In this document: in pieces, positions 25,929 through 33,933 of the stretch
How positions within the stretch are numbered: the stretch's first letter is position 1
Layout: the number at the start of each line of letters is the position of its first letter
Source: Aquimarina sp042434915
GTDB taxonomy: Bacteria > Bacteroidota > Bacteroidia > Flavobacteriales > Flavobacteriaceae
NCBI RefSeq assembly: GCF_042434915.1
Contig: NZ_CP170198.1
Coordinates: 2,108,001 to 2,172,000 of the forward strand
Direction: 5' to 3'
Length of the DNA: 64,000 bases
The notes under the pieces: model-generated
The model's input: the letters and a program-made list of their open reading frames with translations, nothing else
What the model was told of the DNA's origin: nothing
Database searches by the model: none
Translations under genes and position numbers: made by a program

Positions 25929-27401
25929 CTATCTACTATAATTAGGTGACTCTTTGGTTATCGTCACATCATGTGGATGACTTTCATTAATACCACTAGC
26001 AGTTATTTTTACAAATTTTCCGGTTTCTTGTAAAGTAGCAACATCTGCCGCACCACAATATCCCATCCCTGCACGTAAGCCTCCAACAAATTGATGAATA
26101 CTTTCATACAAATCTCCCTTGTATGCAACACGCCCTACAATACCTTCTGGCACCAATTTTTTAATATCATCCTCAACATCTTGAAAATACCGATCTTTTG
26201 ATCCTTTTTTCATAGCCTCAACAGATCCCATTCCGCGGTATGTTTTAAACTTTCTTCCTTCGTAAATAATAGTTTCGCCTGGTGATTCTTTTGTTCCAGC
26301 GAGTAAAGAACCTAGCATAACACAATCTGCGCCAGCTGCAATAGCTTTGGGGATATCTCCTGTATAGCGAATACCACCATCTGCGATAACAGGAACTCCC
26401 GATCCTTTAATTGCAGCTGCTACCTCTAAAACCGCCGAGAACTGAGGAAAACCAACACCGGCAACTACACGTGTCGTACAAATAGAACCTGGTCCTATTC
26501 CCACTTTAACCGCATCGGCTCCAGCAGCCACCAAATACTTCGCAGCTTCTGCAGTAGCGATATTTCCAACAATCACATCTAAATCAGGAAATTTTTGTTT
26601 TATCTCCTTAAGAACACTTACTACACCTTTAGTATGACCATGAGCAGTATCAATAACCACTGCATCGACTCCTGCATTAACAAGGGCATCTGCACGCTCA
26701 ACAGCATCGCCCGTTACCCCAATAGCTGCAGCTACTCGTAGTCTCCCCAAAATATCCTTGTTAGCACTTGGCTTCAGCGTAAGCTTAGTTATATCTCTAA
26801 AGGTTATTAACCCTACCAGCGTATTATTATCATCTACTACAGGTAATTTCTCAATTTTATTCTGTTGTAAGATCACTTCTGCCTCTTGCAAAGAAGTTCC
26901 TTCTCCTACTGTCACGAGATTGCTACTTGTCATTACTTCAGAAATAGGGCGCCGATCATTTTTTTCAAAACGCAAGTCTCTATTGGTTACAATACCTAAT
27001 AATTTTTTTTGTTCATCTACAATAGGTATCCCACCAATACTATGTTCGCGCATATAATTCTTTGCGTCAATAACTTTCGCACTGAGCGGAAGCGTAACAG
27101 GATCGATAATCATTCCACTTTCTGCACGTTTAACTTTGCGTACTTTGATGGCTTGCTCTTCGATCGTCATATTTTTATGAAGCACTCCGATACCTCCTTC
27201 TTGCGCCATGGCAATAGCCATACTGCTTTCTGTAACGGTATCCATCGCTGCAGAAACGATAGGCACATTTATTGTAATATTTCGAGTAAACTTTGATTGA
27301 ATATTTACATCTCTAGGTAATACTTCTGAAAAGGCTGGAACTAAAAGGACATCATCATATGTGAGACCTTCACCTACGATTTTGGATTCGTGTGCTGTCA
27401 T
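25929..27401 (-). CDS. guaB: Inosine-5'-monophosphate dehydrogenase
   Basis: GuaB oxidises IMP to XMP with NAD, the rate-limiting step to guanine nucleotides. The 490-residue protein shows TYDDVLLVPAFSEVLPRDVN at the N-terminus, two CBS domains near 95-210 (SIGGIPIVDEQKKLLGIVTNRDL, EKLPVVDDNNTLVGLITFRDI), the catalytic loop with Cys in GIGPGSICTTRVVAGVG, ADGGIRYTGDIPKAIAAGAD, and MGSVEAM. Length fits. Upstream are a -7 box and an inverted repeat just before the start codon (separate entry). Confidence 0.97.
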   Translation of the reverse strand: MTAHESKIVGEGLTYDDVLLVPAFSEVLPRDVNIQSKFTRNITINVPIVSAAMDTVTESSMAIAMAQEGGIGVLHKNMTIEEQAIKVRKVKRAESGMIIDPVTLPLSAKVIDAKNYMREHSIGGIPIVDEQKKLLGIVTNRDLRFEKNDRRPISEVMTSSNLVTVGEGTSLQEAEVILQQNKIEKLPVVDDNNTLVGLITFRDITKLTLKPSANKDILGRLRVAAAIGVTGDAVERADALVNAGVDAVVIDTAHGHTKGVVSVLKEIKQKFPDLDVIVGNIATAEAAKYLVAAGADAVKVGIGPGSICTTRVVAGVGFPQFSAVLEVAAAIKGSGVPVIADGGIRYTGDIPKAIAAGADCVMLGSLLAGTKESPGETIIYEGRKFKTYRGMGSVEAMKKGSKDRYFQDVEDDIKKLVPEGIVGRVAYKGDLYESIHQFVGGLRAGMGYCGAADVATLQETGKFVKITASGINESHPHDVTITKESPNYSR

Positions 27402-27402
27402 G

Positions 27403-27432
27403 GCAATTAAGATTTAATTGCGAGCAAATATA
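27403..27432 (-). promoter_or_regulatory. guaB leader: -7 box and inverted repeat before the start codon
   Basis: On the minus strand TATATTTG (plus caaatata, 27425-27432) is followed by GCAATTAA-N3-TTAATTGC (27403-27421), perfectly paired 8-bp arms ending one base before the guaB ATG. The repeat spans the predicted transcription start and ribosome-binding area, so it could be an operator or a translation-blocking hairpin. No TTG at -33. Confidence 0.45.
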
Positions 27433-27455
27433 CGTTATTTTATTTCTTTAAAATC

Positions 27456-27486
27456 GTTATCCCCTTGTTAAAAACAAGAGGATAAC
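27456..27486 (-). terminator. Probable terminator after the 1238-residue lipoprotein gene
   Basis: Arms gttatcc-c-cttgtt (27456-27469) and aacaag-a-ggataac (27473-27486) pair with one mismatch around a 3-nt loop. The following minus-strand tract is only moderately T-rich (GATTTTAAAG). Confidence 0.5.
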
Positions 27487-27515
27487 ATAAAATATAGCGT
27501 TTTATTTTTTTCTAT

Positions 27516-30500
27516 TTAGAATCCAAAACCAAAACCAACCTGTACCATATTTGTTTCTTCAGAATTAAATACACCTATATTAAAGGCTAAAGCATTAAGA
27601 CCACTAATCCATAAACCACCACCCTGAGAAGTATGTAATGTATTTGAATCATCATTATTCACCCATACTCTACCATAGTCAAAACCACCGTAGACACCAA
27701 AAGTTATAGGAGCAACAGCTGTAATAAAACGTTTTACTCGAAGCTTAAGATCTGTACTTTGATAAAAATATGCTTTTCCGCTAAATCGTTCATTTCTAAA
27801 GCCTCTTAACCCGTTATTACCTCCAATTGACGGAGCGTGGTAAAACAAATAGTTATCACCTATGTTTGTTTTGCCTTCTAATGTCGTACCTAACACCAGA
27901 TGTCCTGAGCGTATCAATTTATGACTTGCACCAAGTTTTAAGGAAACATAACCAAATTGATTATCGCTTTCGGCTATATTTGCTTTGTAGCCTCCTTTAA
28001 TCCCGAAATACACTGCCTCTGTAGGAAAATCTTTTGCATCCTGATTGTAATAATACAGTCCCGCTTCACTACCAACATACTGTTGCTGATCAAAGGCTAA
28101 GGGGTTTATATTTTGCTCTGTAAAATAACGATCTTGTTCTTCTTTGACGCTAAATGATTCATACAACGCTTTTAAAGTAATAGATCTATGTCGTATACCA
28201 GCAGAAAATTTAATTTGCTGCATTCTTGCTCTGTTGAAAGATAAACCATTGTCATCATCGGTATTGACAGACTCGTTTCCGAATCCAAAGAAATTATTTG
28301 CGAATAGTTCATTTGTAAAATATCCTTCCACTTCAAAATTCCACTGCGGAAAAATATTAGCAAACTCACCTTTATATGATAATTCTATTCCTTTTAATAA
28401 AAAGTAATAATTTGCTCCAATTTTATGTTGATATCGAAATGGATTGCCATTAAACCCATTATTTGTATAGGTGTTGACAGCGCCTAAGAAAAATCCATCG
28501 TCGGGATTATATCCCAAAGTTGGTAATAATACATTATGATTTTCTTGAAAATATCTCCAATGAAAGGTATTGGTTTCATAAAGATTGGATAAGTACTTTG
28601 AAGGGGATTTTTCATCAAAATCTGAATCTTCAAATTTCCAATCATATACCTTTAATCTTTTTTTATTTTTGGTTATGTATCTATCTTTTCCATACCCACC
28701 AATGATTCGAATAAAAATTTCACGATCTCCTTCTCCAATAATTTCAAAGGTATCATCATCATTTAACCCATAGATCCATAATTCTTTCGTTTTATCACGG
28801 TCAAACGTTCTACTATAAATTTCTTTATTCTTTTCATCTGATAATTTACGCTTGATTGTCACTTTTGTCTTACCTTCTTTAAGACGTTCTATTAAAAAAT
28901 GGTCATCTTTATGTGTACCTCGAATTGATATGGTGTTATCCAAGTACTCTCCATATGTTTGAGCATAGATATCTAATTTTGTAAGTCTTGACTTAAGATT
29001 TTGCTTAATTTTTGAAGCTGTACTATCTTGAACCTCTTTTGGAATTCTCAAAAATGCTGCATCTATTGTCTCTGCGCTAAGTTCTTTCTGTATTTTTTTG
29101 GCCTCCTCTTTCCATAAAGCTGCTCCATATTGCGTTACTAATGCCCTATCGAGATCATTGGCTTGCGCATTATACCATTTTATATTGTTGATTTCAGAAT
29201 CGTATGATTGCCAAAATCTAGTATTTGGCATAAACATTTGTACGATTGGAATACCAATACCATCAAATTTTGAGAAGGTATTATCACGATCTCTGGGGAT
29301 CGGTATAAAGGTTTTATCATCTTCATTTGTGGTATACTCCATCCATCTCCATTGATCCTGATGACGATCCCAATCGCCTATTAACATATCAAATATTCTA
29401 GCACGTACATAGGCTCTTTGATCAATAGTATAGGATTCATCTTCCTTAATTTTTTCTAGCATATCTGTCGTGCTTTCAAAATCTGAAACTTTACCTGCTT
29501 CTTTTGGGTTTGCTCGATTATATCCTTCAAAATTCTTTTGTTCTTCTGAGGGTCTTTCTTCGATAAAATATAATTCATCTCCAAAATCGGTATTAAACTC
29601 ACCCAATCGTTCCTGTTTTGGTATATAGTATAGCTCTGCATTCGAATGATTTACATCAACTGCCTTTGCTAGAGGATCGATAACTAGTTGCATAAAGGGA
29701 TGAGTAGTTGTAAAAAAATCCGAAATCAAATCCTCGGCCATTGTATTTTTATAATCCTCGGCAGTATAAGCTATCCCCCTTACTTTAAATTTTAAAAATT
29801 TCAAGGCGTTTTTACGTAAAGAACGCATTGCGTATTGTTTTCCTTCCGAATCGGTCAATCTTAAAGAAAAAGATTGGTGTCCGCCTCCTTCTTTCTGTAC
29901 AGTGAGTCCACCATGCAATGTATCTAGATATGCTACCTTTGCAGTAACAGGAGTTCCAAAATAATCACGGTAACGCTCTCCCCATAATACCTTATAGAAC
30001 CCTGATTTATCCAACTTATCTTCGTCTGTTAAAACCGTTGCTTTTTGTGTCTCACCTAATTGCTTTTGTTCATAAGTGGCAACTTTTGGTTCTTTGAAAG
30101 GCGGCAGTACCGCAAATCTAAACTCTTCATTTTTATCATTATCGGTTAAAAAAGTAACCTCGGATGATCCATCTTCGAAATAATCGACTTTAGCAAAACC
30201 TTTTTTTCCTTGTGTAAATACCCCTTCAAACTCCAAAGACCCACCTACCGTTGTTAAGACACCTTTTGATCTTTTGGTAGCTGATTTTGAACCTAACGAA
30301 CCGCTGATTATTTGATGCATTTGACCTCCTTTTAAATATTGAAGGTTTTCTTCGTGTCCAGAAACGATGGTGACCCGATCCGATTTTTTTGCTATAGAAC
30401 TTACAAGTATGCGCAAGTAGCGATATCGTCTCGCATTTAATTGCTCTGGCGAAAAACCTGCCATATCCTTAAAACCATCATAAATGTTACCTACTAGAGG

Positions 30501-31232
30501 AAGTGGTAATAGTTGACTAGAAAAAGTGTCTTTCCCAGCATATTCACCGTTACTATATACTGGATGGTGCATTGCTATAACTACATTTTTATCTTGCGCA
30601 TCATTAATATAGCCTTCTAGTTCTTCTGCAAAACGCCTTCTGGTAAAAATATCGGTACATTTTTTATTAATCTCCTCTACTTTATTCCAATTTGCGATGA
30701 ACCATGGAGAATTTACCACTATAATAGCAAGCTGATCGTTAACATCGATATATTCTAATGGACACCCATTTTTCTCTTGATATTCTACTTTTTCCTGCTC
30801 TTTTTCTTTAATATAATCTTCATATTCTTCTAGATCATCAATATCATTAGTTTTCCACTCGTTGTTACCAGGTATAAAAAGTGTTCTTCCTTTGTAATTC
30901 GAGACAATCTGTAACTGCTGTTCTAGTAACTTAAAGTCCTGATCTTTATTTTTTCTTTTAGGTGTTACATTGTCTCCTAAAAAAATCATTGTACTTTTCT
31001 TATCAGCGTTTTTTAATGTTTCTTCTAACTTATCAACTAACTTACTATCTACTGGATCTTTTGCATTACCCAAACCACTTGCCAAGTATAAAGTGTAAGT
31101 AGGAGTTTTATCAGACGTATTACTAATAGGATTGGTTAACCATTGTGGCTGATATGTCGCACAAGAAATCACACAAAAAATTAAAAAAACTAGTAACGCT
31201 ATCCTACTACTTACTACGGAAAAATATCTCAT
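27516..31232 (-). CDS. Lipoprotein fusing metallophosphoesterase-like, kinase-motif and outer-membrane barrel regions
   Basis: A 1238-residue protein. (1) Hydrophobic N-terminus with lipobox VISC (Cys24). (2) Residues ~40-320, calcineurin-like phosphoesterase: FLGDN (84-88), PGNNE (121-125, where GNHE is usual), MHHP (221-224) and SGHEEN (291-296, usually GHxH); the first DxH motif is not evident. (3) Residues ~450-760 hold GKQYAMRSLRK (464-474), LIGDWDRHQDQW (617-628) and IPRDRDNTF (645-653), reminiscent of the ATP-lysine, catalytic-loop and metal-Asp motifs of atypical HipA/CotH/FAM20-type kinases. (4) Residues ~890-1238, BamA/surface-antigen-like beta barrel ending NMVQVGFGFGF. The phosphoesterase and barrel are confident; the kinase likeness is inference. 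Single-gene unit, downstream of the repeat array. Confidence 0.82.
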   Translation of the reverse strand: MRYFSVVSSRIALLVFLIFCVISCATYQPQWLTNPISNTSDKTPTYTLYLASGLGNAKDPVDSKLVDKLEETLKNADKKSTMIFLGDNVTPKRKNKDQDFKLLEQQLQIVSNYKGRTLFIPGNNEWKTNDIDDLEEYEDYIKEKEQEKVEYQEKNGCPLEYIDVNDQLAIIVVNSPWFIANWNKVEEINKKCTDIFTRRRFAEELEGYINDAQDKNVVIAMHHPVYSNGEYAGKDTFSSQLLPLPLVGNIYDGFKDMAGFSPEQLNARRYRYLRILVSSIAKKSDRVTIVSGHEENLQYLKGGQMHQIISGSLGSKSATKRSKGVLTTVGGSLEFEGVFTQGKKGFAKVDYFEDGSSEVTFLTDNDKNEEFRFAVLPPFKEPKVATYEQKQLGETQKATVLTDEDKLDKSGFYKVLWGERYRDYFGTPVTAKVAYLDTLHGGLTVQKEGGGHQSFSLRLTDSEGKQYAMRSLRKNALKFLKFKVRGIAYTAEDYKNTMAEDLISDFFTTTHPFMQLVIDPLAKAVDVNHSNAELYYIPKQERLGEFNTDFGDELYFIEERPSEEQKNFEGYNRANPKEAGKVSDFESTTDMLEKIKEDESYTIDQRAYVRARIFDMLIGDWDRHQDQWRWMEYTTNEDDKTFIPIPRDRDNTFSKFDGIGIPIVQMFMPNTRFWQSYDSEINNIKWYNAQANDLDRALVTQYGAALWKEEAKKIQKELSAETIDAAFLRIPKEVQDSTASKIKQNLKSRLTKLDIYAQTYGEYLDNTISIRGTHKDDHFLIERLKEGKTKVTIKRKLSDEKNKEIYSRTFDRDKTKELWIYGLNDDDTFEIIGEGDREIFIRIIGGYGKDRYITKNKKRLKVYDWKFEDSDFDEKSPSKYLSNLYETNTFHWRYFQENHNVLLPTLGYNPDDGFFLGAVNTYTNNGFNGNPFRYQHKIGANYYFLLKGIELSYKGEFANIFPQWNFEVEGYFTNELFANNFFGFGNESVNTDDDNGLSFNRARMQQIKFSAGIRHRSITLKALYESFSVKEEQDRYFTEQNINPLAFDQQQYVGSEAGLYYYNQDAKDFPTEAVYFGIKGGYKANIAESDNQFGYVSLKLGASHKLIRSGHLVLGTTLEGKTNIGDNYLFYHAPSIGGNNGLRGFRNERFSGKAYFYQSTDLKLRVKRFITAVAPITFGVYGGFDYGRVWVNNDDSNTLHTSQGGGLWISGLNALAFNIGVFNSEETNMVQVGFGFGF

Positions 31233-31582
31233 ATGTTTATTGTTAGGTTAAGAACACTTTTGTATCAATTTCAACTTAAATTGAAAGAGGCTTTGCTTAA
31301 AAATAACTTGGTGTTCAATTATTGTGGACTAAATTATTATCCGTTCTTATCACTACAATGCACATTTAGGTAACTTTATGATTAAAAGATTGGTTTTAGC
31401 ATTTCCTTATGGAATATTACTTATTTTGTTGGCAAAGCTTTAAGACTTCTAAGCAAAAAAACCCGGTTTTCTCTATCCTTTATTCTGCTATTATATTATT
31501 TACTGAAATTGAACAAGAAAACTTATATACTATAAACCATTGTATTTAATAATGAACAGAAATTGAATTTAATCATATAAGA
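31233..31582. other. AT-rich upstream region before the tandem repeat array
   Basis: This 350-bp stretch must hold the promoter of the minus-strand 1238-residue lipoprotein gene, but I see no consensus TTG-N19-TAnnTTTG on the minus strand. It includes one short plus-strand reading frame (31378-31443, separate entry). No RNA gene or repeat copy was recognised here. Confidence 0.5.
31378..31443 (+). CDS. Possible 21-residue hydrophobic peptide
   Basis: ATG to TAA encodes MIKRLVLAFPYGILLILLAKL, a two-charge N-terminus followed by a membrane-spanning hydrophobic stretch. This shape is like type I toxin peptides or other small membrane proteins. There is no consensus promoter or strong ribosome-binding site, and a frame this short can occur by chance in AT-rich DNA. 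It lies 140 bp before the repeat array. Confidence 0.2.
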   Translation: MIKRLVLAFPYGILLILLAKL

Positions 31583-31751
31583 GGTAGGGTTACTATACTT
31601 TAAACCGTTTTATATATATAGCGAATACTTTACATTGATAAAGGACGCCGAAGAAAATTTTAGTCATGCATTTGGGGTTGCATAATTGATAAAGGACTCA
31701 CCTAAACAATAGATGGGTCTTTTTTTTGTTTAAAAATTTCGTAGCACCCAA
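31583..31751 (+). ncRNA. Repeat copy 1, candidate small RNA
   Basis: Carries TTAAACCG where other copies have TTAAAACG or TTAAGACG. Its terminator hairpin (31695-31719) has a C-A mismatch (gactcaccta), followed by eight T. Confidence 0.4.
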
Positions 31752-31928
31752 GGTAGGGTTACTATACTTTAAAACGTTTTATATATATAGCGAATACTTT
31801 ACATTGATAAAGGACGCCGAAGGAAATTTTAGTCATGCATTTGGGGTTGCATAATTGATAAAGGACTCATCTAAACAATAGATGGGTCTCTTTTTTTAGT
31901 TTAAAAATTTTATGGTACTTAAGGTAGG
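31752..31928 (+). ncRNA. Repeat copy 2, candidate small RNA
   Basis: Hairpin 31864-31888 is paired throughout with one T-G wobble; its T-tract is broken by a C (TCTTTTTTT). The linker to copy 3 has an extra GGTAGG, making this unit 177 bp, and differs in sequence (atggtactta). Confidence 0.4.
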
Positions 31929-32098
31929 GGTAGGGTTACTATACTTTAAGACGTTTTATATATATAGCGAATACTTTACATTGATAAAGGACGCCGAAGA
32001 AAATTTTAGTCATGCATTTGGGGTTGCATAATTGACAAAGGACTCATCTAAACAATAGATGGGTCTTTTTTTTAGTTTAAAAATTTCGTAGCACTAAA
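31929..32098 (+). ncRNA. Repeat copy 3, candidate small RNA
   Basis: Hairpin 32041-32065 plus eight T. Read by eye, this copy is identical to copy 4 over its whole 170 bp. Confidence 0.4.
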
Positions 32099-32268
32099 GG
32101 TAGGGTTACTATACTTTAAGACGTTTTATATATATAGCGAATACTTTACATTGATAAAGGACGCCGAAGAAAATTTTAGTCATGCATTTGGGGTTGCATA
32201 ATTGACAAAGGACTCATCTAAACAATAGATGGGTCTTTTTTTTAGTTTAAAAATTTCGTAGCACTAAA
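32099..32268 (+). ncRNA. Repeat copy 4, candidate small RNA
   Basis: Hairpin 32211-32235 plus eight T. Identical to copy 3, suggesting a recent duplication or gene conversion. Confidence 0.4.
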
Positions 32269-32418
32269 GGTAGGGTTACTATACTTTAAGACGTTTTATA
32301 TATATAGCGAATACTTTACATTGATAAAGGACGCCGAAGAAAATTTTAGTCATGCATTTGGGGTTGCATAATTGACAAAAGACTCATCTAAATAATAGAT
32401 GGGTCTTTTTTTTTATAA
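32269..32418 (+). ncRNA. Repeat copy 5, candidate small RNA
   Basis: Same as copies 3 and 4 except for AAAAGAC before the hairpin and loop AATAA instead of AACAA; the stem is unchanged and nine T follow (32406-32414). It ends at the stop codon of the DUF3570 gene, and on the minus strand the same hairpin could serve as that gene's terminator. Confidence 0.4.
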
Positions 32419-32423
32419 ATGTA

Positions 32424-33701
32424 TTACTCTAACACAAAACTTAAACCCCCAGAAACAATAAAAGCAGTAAGGCCGCTGTCACGTTCATAATTATGTATTG
32501 CCACTTCAATTTTTTTCAAACCAAACGATAGAATGTGCAACTTTGTGAAAATATCGGTATAGCTAATTCCTAAACCAAATTGATTAGCTTTAAACTCTGA
32601 AAGATCATAATCTGAAGTGTAATATGTTTGTGTCGATACATGCTTATTAAAAGCAGCAAAATAATCTGCTGCACTTTGCGTATAAAAACGGTAACTAGGA
32701 TACACTGTAAACTTGTCTGTCAGTTTATATGGCATCTCTATAGAGGCTGTATGAGAACCTATATTCCAGTCATCTTTATAAAATCTATAAAAAGAACGTA
32801 ATACTATTTTTTCATTTACATAATAATGTAATCTAGCTCCTCCCGCAATTTTTAAACGAGAGTTTGGTAATCGCTCAATATCATCAGCATATGTGAAATT
32901 TTGAATAACTAAATCAGGTATGTCCAAAAATTGTACTCGTTGAAAAGGTGTGGATAGTAAACCCTCTTGATAAGTCACATCCAATGCTAAGGATCCCTGA
33001 AGCTTTTGAGATAGTATCTGAGAAAAACCCAGTCCAAATGAAAACGAATTGCGAGATTCATTCTCAAAAGGAGTAAAAGAAGGCAGATCTCTTAGTTCTG
33101 AAGGATAAATAGCATTCCATGTATCCAAGTAGACATTGACATTTGCACTTAATTCAGTGTTTTTTTGATTAAATAATTTAGTGAAGCTCCCACCAAAACC
33201 TATTGAGAAATAATCATATTCGGTAGCTATAGCTGTATTTACCGACCAAAGCGTAGTACGATTATCACTACTATGAGAATACGCTAATTTCATGGTACTT
33301 AATACATCACTTTTTGAAGCTCCAGATGATGCTATATAAGGATCTGCTACCTCATCACCATCAAAAGGGTTCACATTACTTGATGAAGCCGATGTATATG
33401 CCGAAATCCCTGCATCTATTGATAGTACAGAATCATCATTTAATGGAATAGCAACCACTATGGTTGGTGTACTATTAGTAAGTTCTTCGGTCCCTATACC
33501 ACCAGTAACAGCGGCATTATCGCCATCTTGAGCATAGTAACTCATCAAAAAATCTAATTCAGTCGCTTCTAATACTCTACTTTTGTAGTTCGAGTTTGAG
33601 GATAAGGAGTCTATTTGAGCAAAACCGCTCCCACATACAATCAAAGACATGATTATAGCTGCTAACCCAAGCTTGATATTTGAATACTTATATAAACTCA
33701 T
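32424..33701 (-). CDS. DUF3570 outer-membrane beta-barrel protein
   Basis: A 425-residue protein from the ATG at 33701 (MSLYKYSNIK); an open frame continues upstream but overlaps the preceding gene. It has a signal peptide ending GFAQ and many alternating beta strands typical of an outer-membrane barrel, ending SGGLSFVLE. I assign DUF3570 by its partnership with DUF4266 and ApbE and by N-terminal repeats of Ser/Ala-rich sequence (SAYTSASSSNVNPF, ASSGASKSD). The SGAS at residues 126-129 recalls the SGAT sites that ApbE flavinylates, but the preceding Asp spacing is off. Role: unknown, probably extracytoplasmic redox or transport. Confidence 0.82.
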   Translation of the reverse strand: MSLYKYSNIKLGLAAIIMSLIVCGSGFAQIDSLSSNSNYKSRVLEATELDFLMSYYAQDGDNAAVTGGIGTEELTNSTPTIVVAIPLNDDSVLSIDAGISAYTSASSSNVNPFDGDEVADPYIASSGASKSDVLSTMKLAYSHSSDNRTTLWSVNTAIATEYDYFSIGFGGSFTKLFNQKNTELSANVNVYLDTWNAIYPSELRDLPSFTPFENESRNSFSFGLGFSQILSQKLQGSLALDVTYQEGLLSTPFQRVQFLDIPDLVIQNFTYADDIERLPNSRLKIAGGARLHYYVNEKIVLRSFYRFYKDDWNIGSHTASIEMPYKLTDKFTVYPSYRFYTQSAADYFAAFNKHVSTQTYYTSDYDLSEFKANQFGLGISYTDIFTKLHILSFGLKKIEVAIHNYERDSGLTAFIVSGGLSFVLE

Positions 33702-33717
33702 AGAGTTGCCGTTTTTT

Positions 33718-33933
33718 CTAGTTACAACCACAGCCACCGCCTGTTTTACCACCGTTAGCACCTGCTGCAGCTTCTCTGTAAGCTTGAAAATTTGTTTCAA
33801 ATCGATTTATTTTTTTAGAACGTAACTCCATATCTGGATCATTAATAGCCACTTTTTCATATTCTTTTACTACTGCACATGATTGCAAAACTACTATCAA
33901 AATTGCCGTAATAATTATATACTTAAGATTCAT
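33718..33933 (-). CDS. DUF4266 small lipoprotein
   Basis: A 71-residue lipoprotein: lipobox LQSC at about residues 16-19, then KEYEKVAINDPDMELR, and a glycine/cysteine tail TGGGCGCN. This shape is characteristic of DUF4266. The two C-terminal cysteines in a Gly-rich tail could bind a metal or form a disulfide. The start overlaps the apbE stop by 4 nt and the DUF3570 gene follows 16 nt later, so all are co-transcribed. The function of DUF4266 is not known to me. Confidence 0.88.
   Translation of the reverse strand: MNLKYIIITAILIVVLQSCAVVKEYEKVAINDPDMELRSKKINRFETNFQAYREAAAGANGGKTGGGCGCN

Larger units (their letters stand above)
31583..32418 (+). repeat. Five tandem ~170-bp units, each ending in a terminator-like hairpin (candidate small-RNA array)
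   Basis: Copies start at 31583, 31752, 31929, 32099 and 32269 (spacings 169, 177, 170, 170). Each has, in order: GGTAGGGTTACTATACTTTA; TATATATAGCGAATACTTTA; an ATTGAtAAAGGAC block; ATGCATTTGGGGTTGCAT (self-complementary ends); a second ATTGAYAAAGGAC block; and a hairpin gactcatcta-N5-tagatgggtc followed by seven to nine T, with one C interrupting the tract in copy 2. Hairpins start at 31695, 31864, 32041, 32211 and 32381. Copies 3 and 4 appear identical; copies 1 and 2 are the most diverged. The hairpin orientation says plus-strand transcription. There is no ORF longer than a few codons. Function unknown. Confidence 0.9.

Noticed and set aside
31583..32418. CRISPR array or integron cassette array
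   Set aside because: The whole 170-bp unit is repeated with no variable spacers between short repeats, no cas or integrase gene is near, and each unit ends with a T-tract hairpin, unlike either.
31583..32418. Peptide-coding tandem genes (MHLGLHN on plus or MQPQMHD on minus within each unit)
   Set aside because: The frames are six to seven codons, present on both strands only because the copies are near-identical, and lack upstream signals. The RNA reading is better supported.
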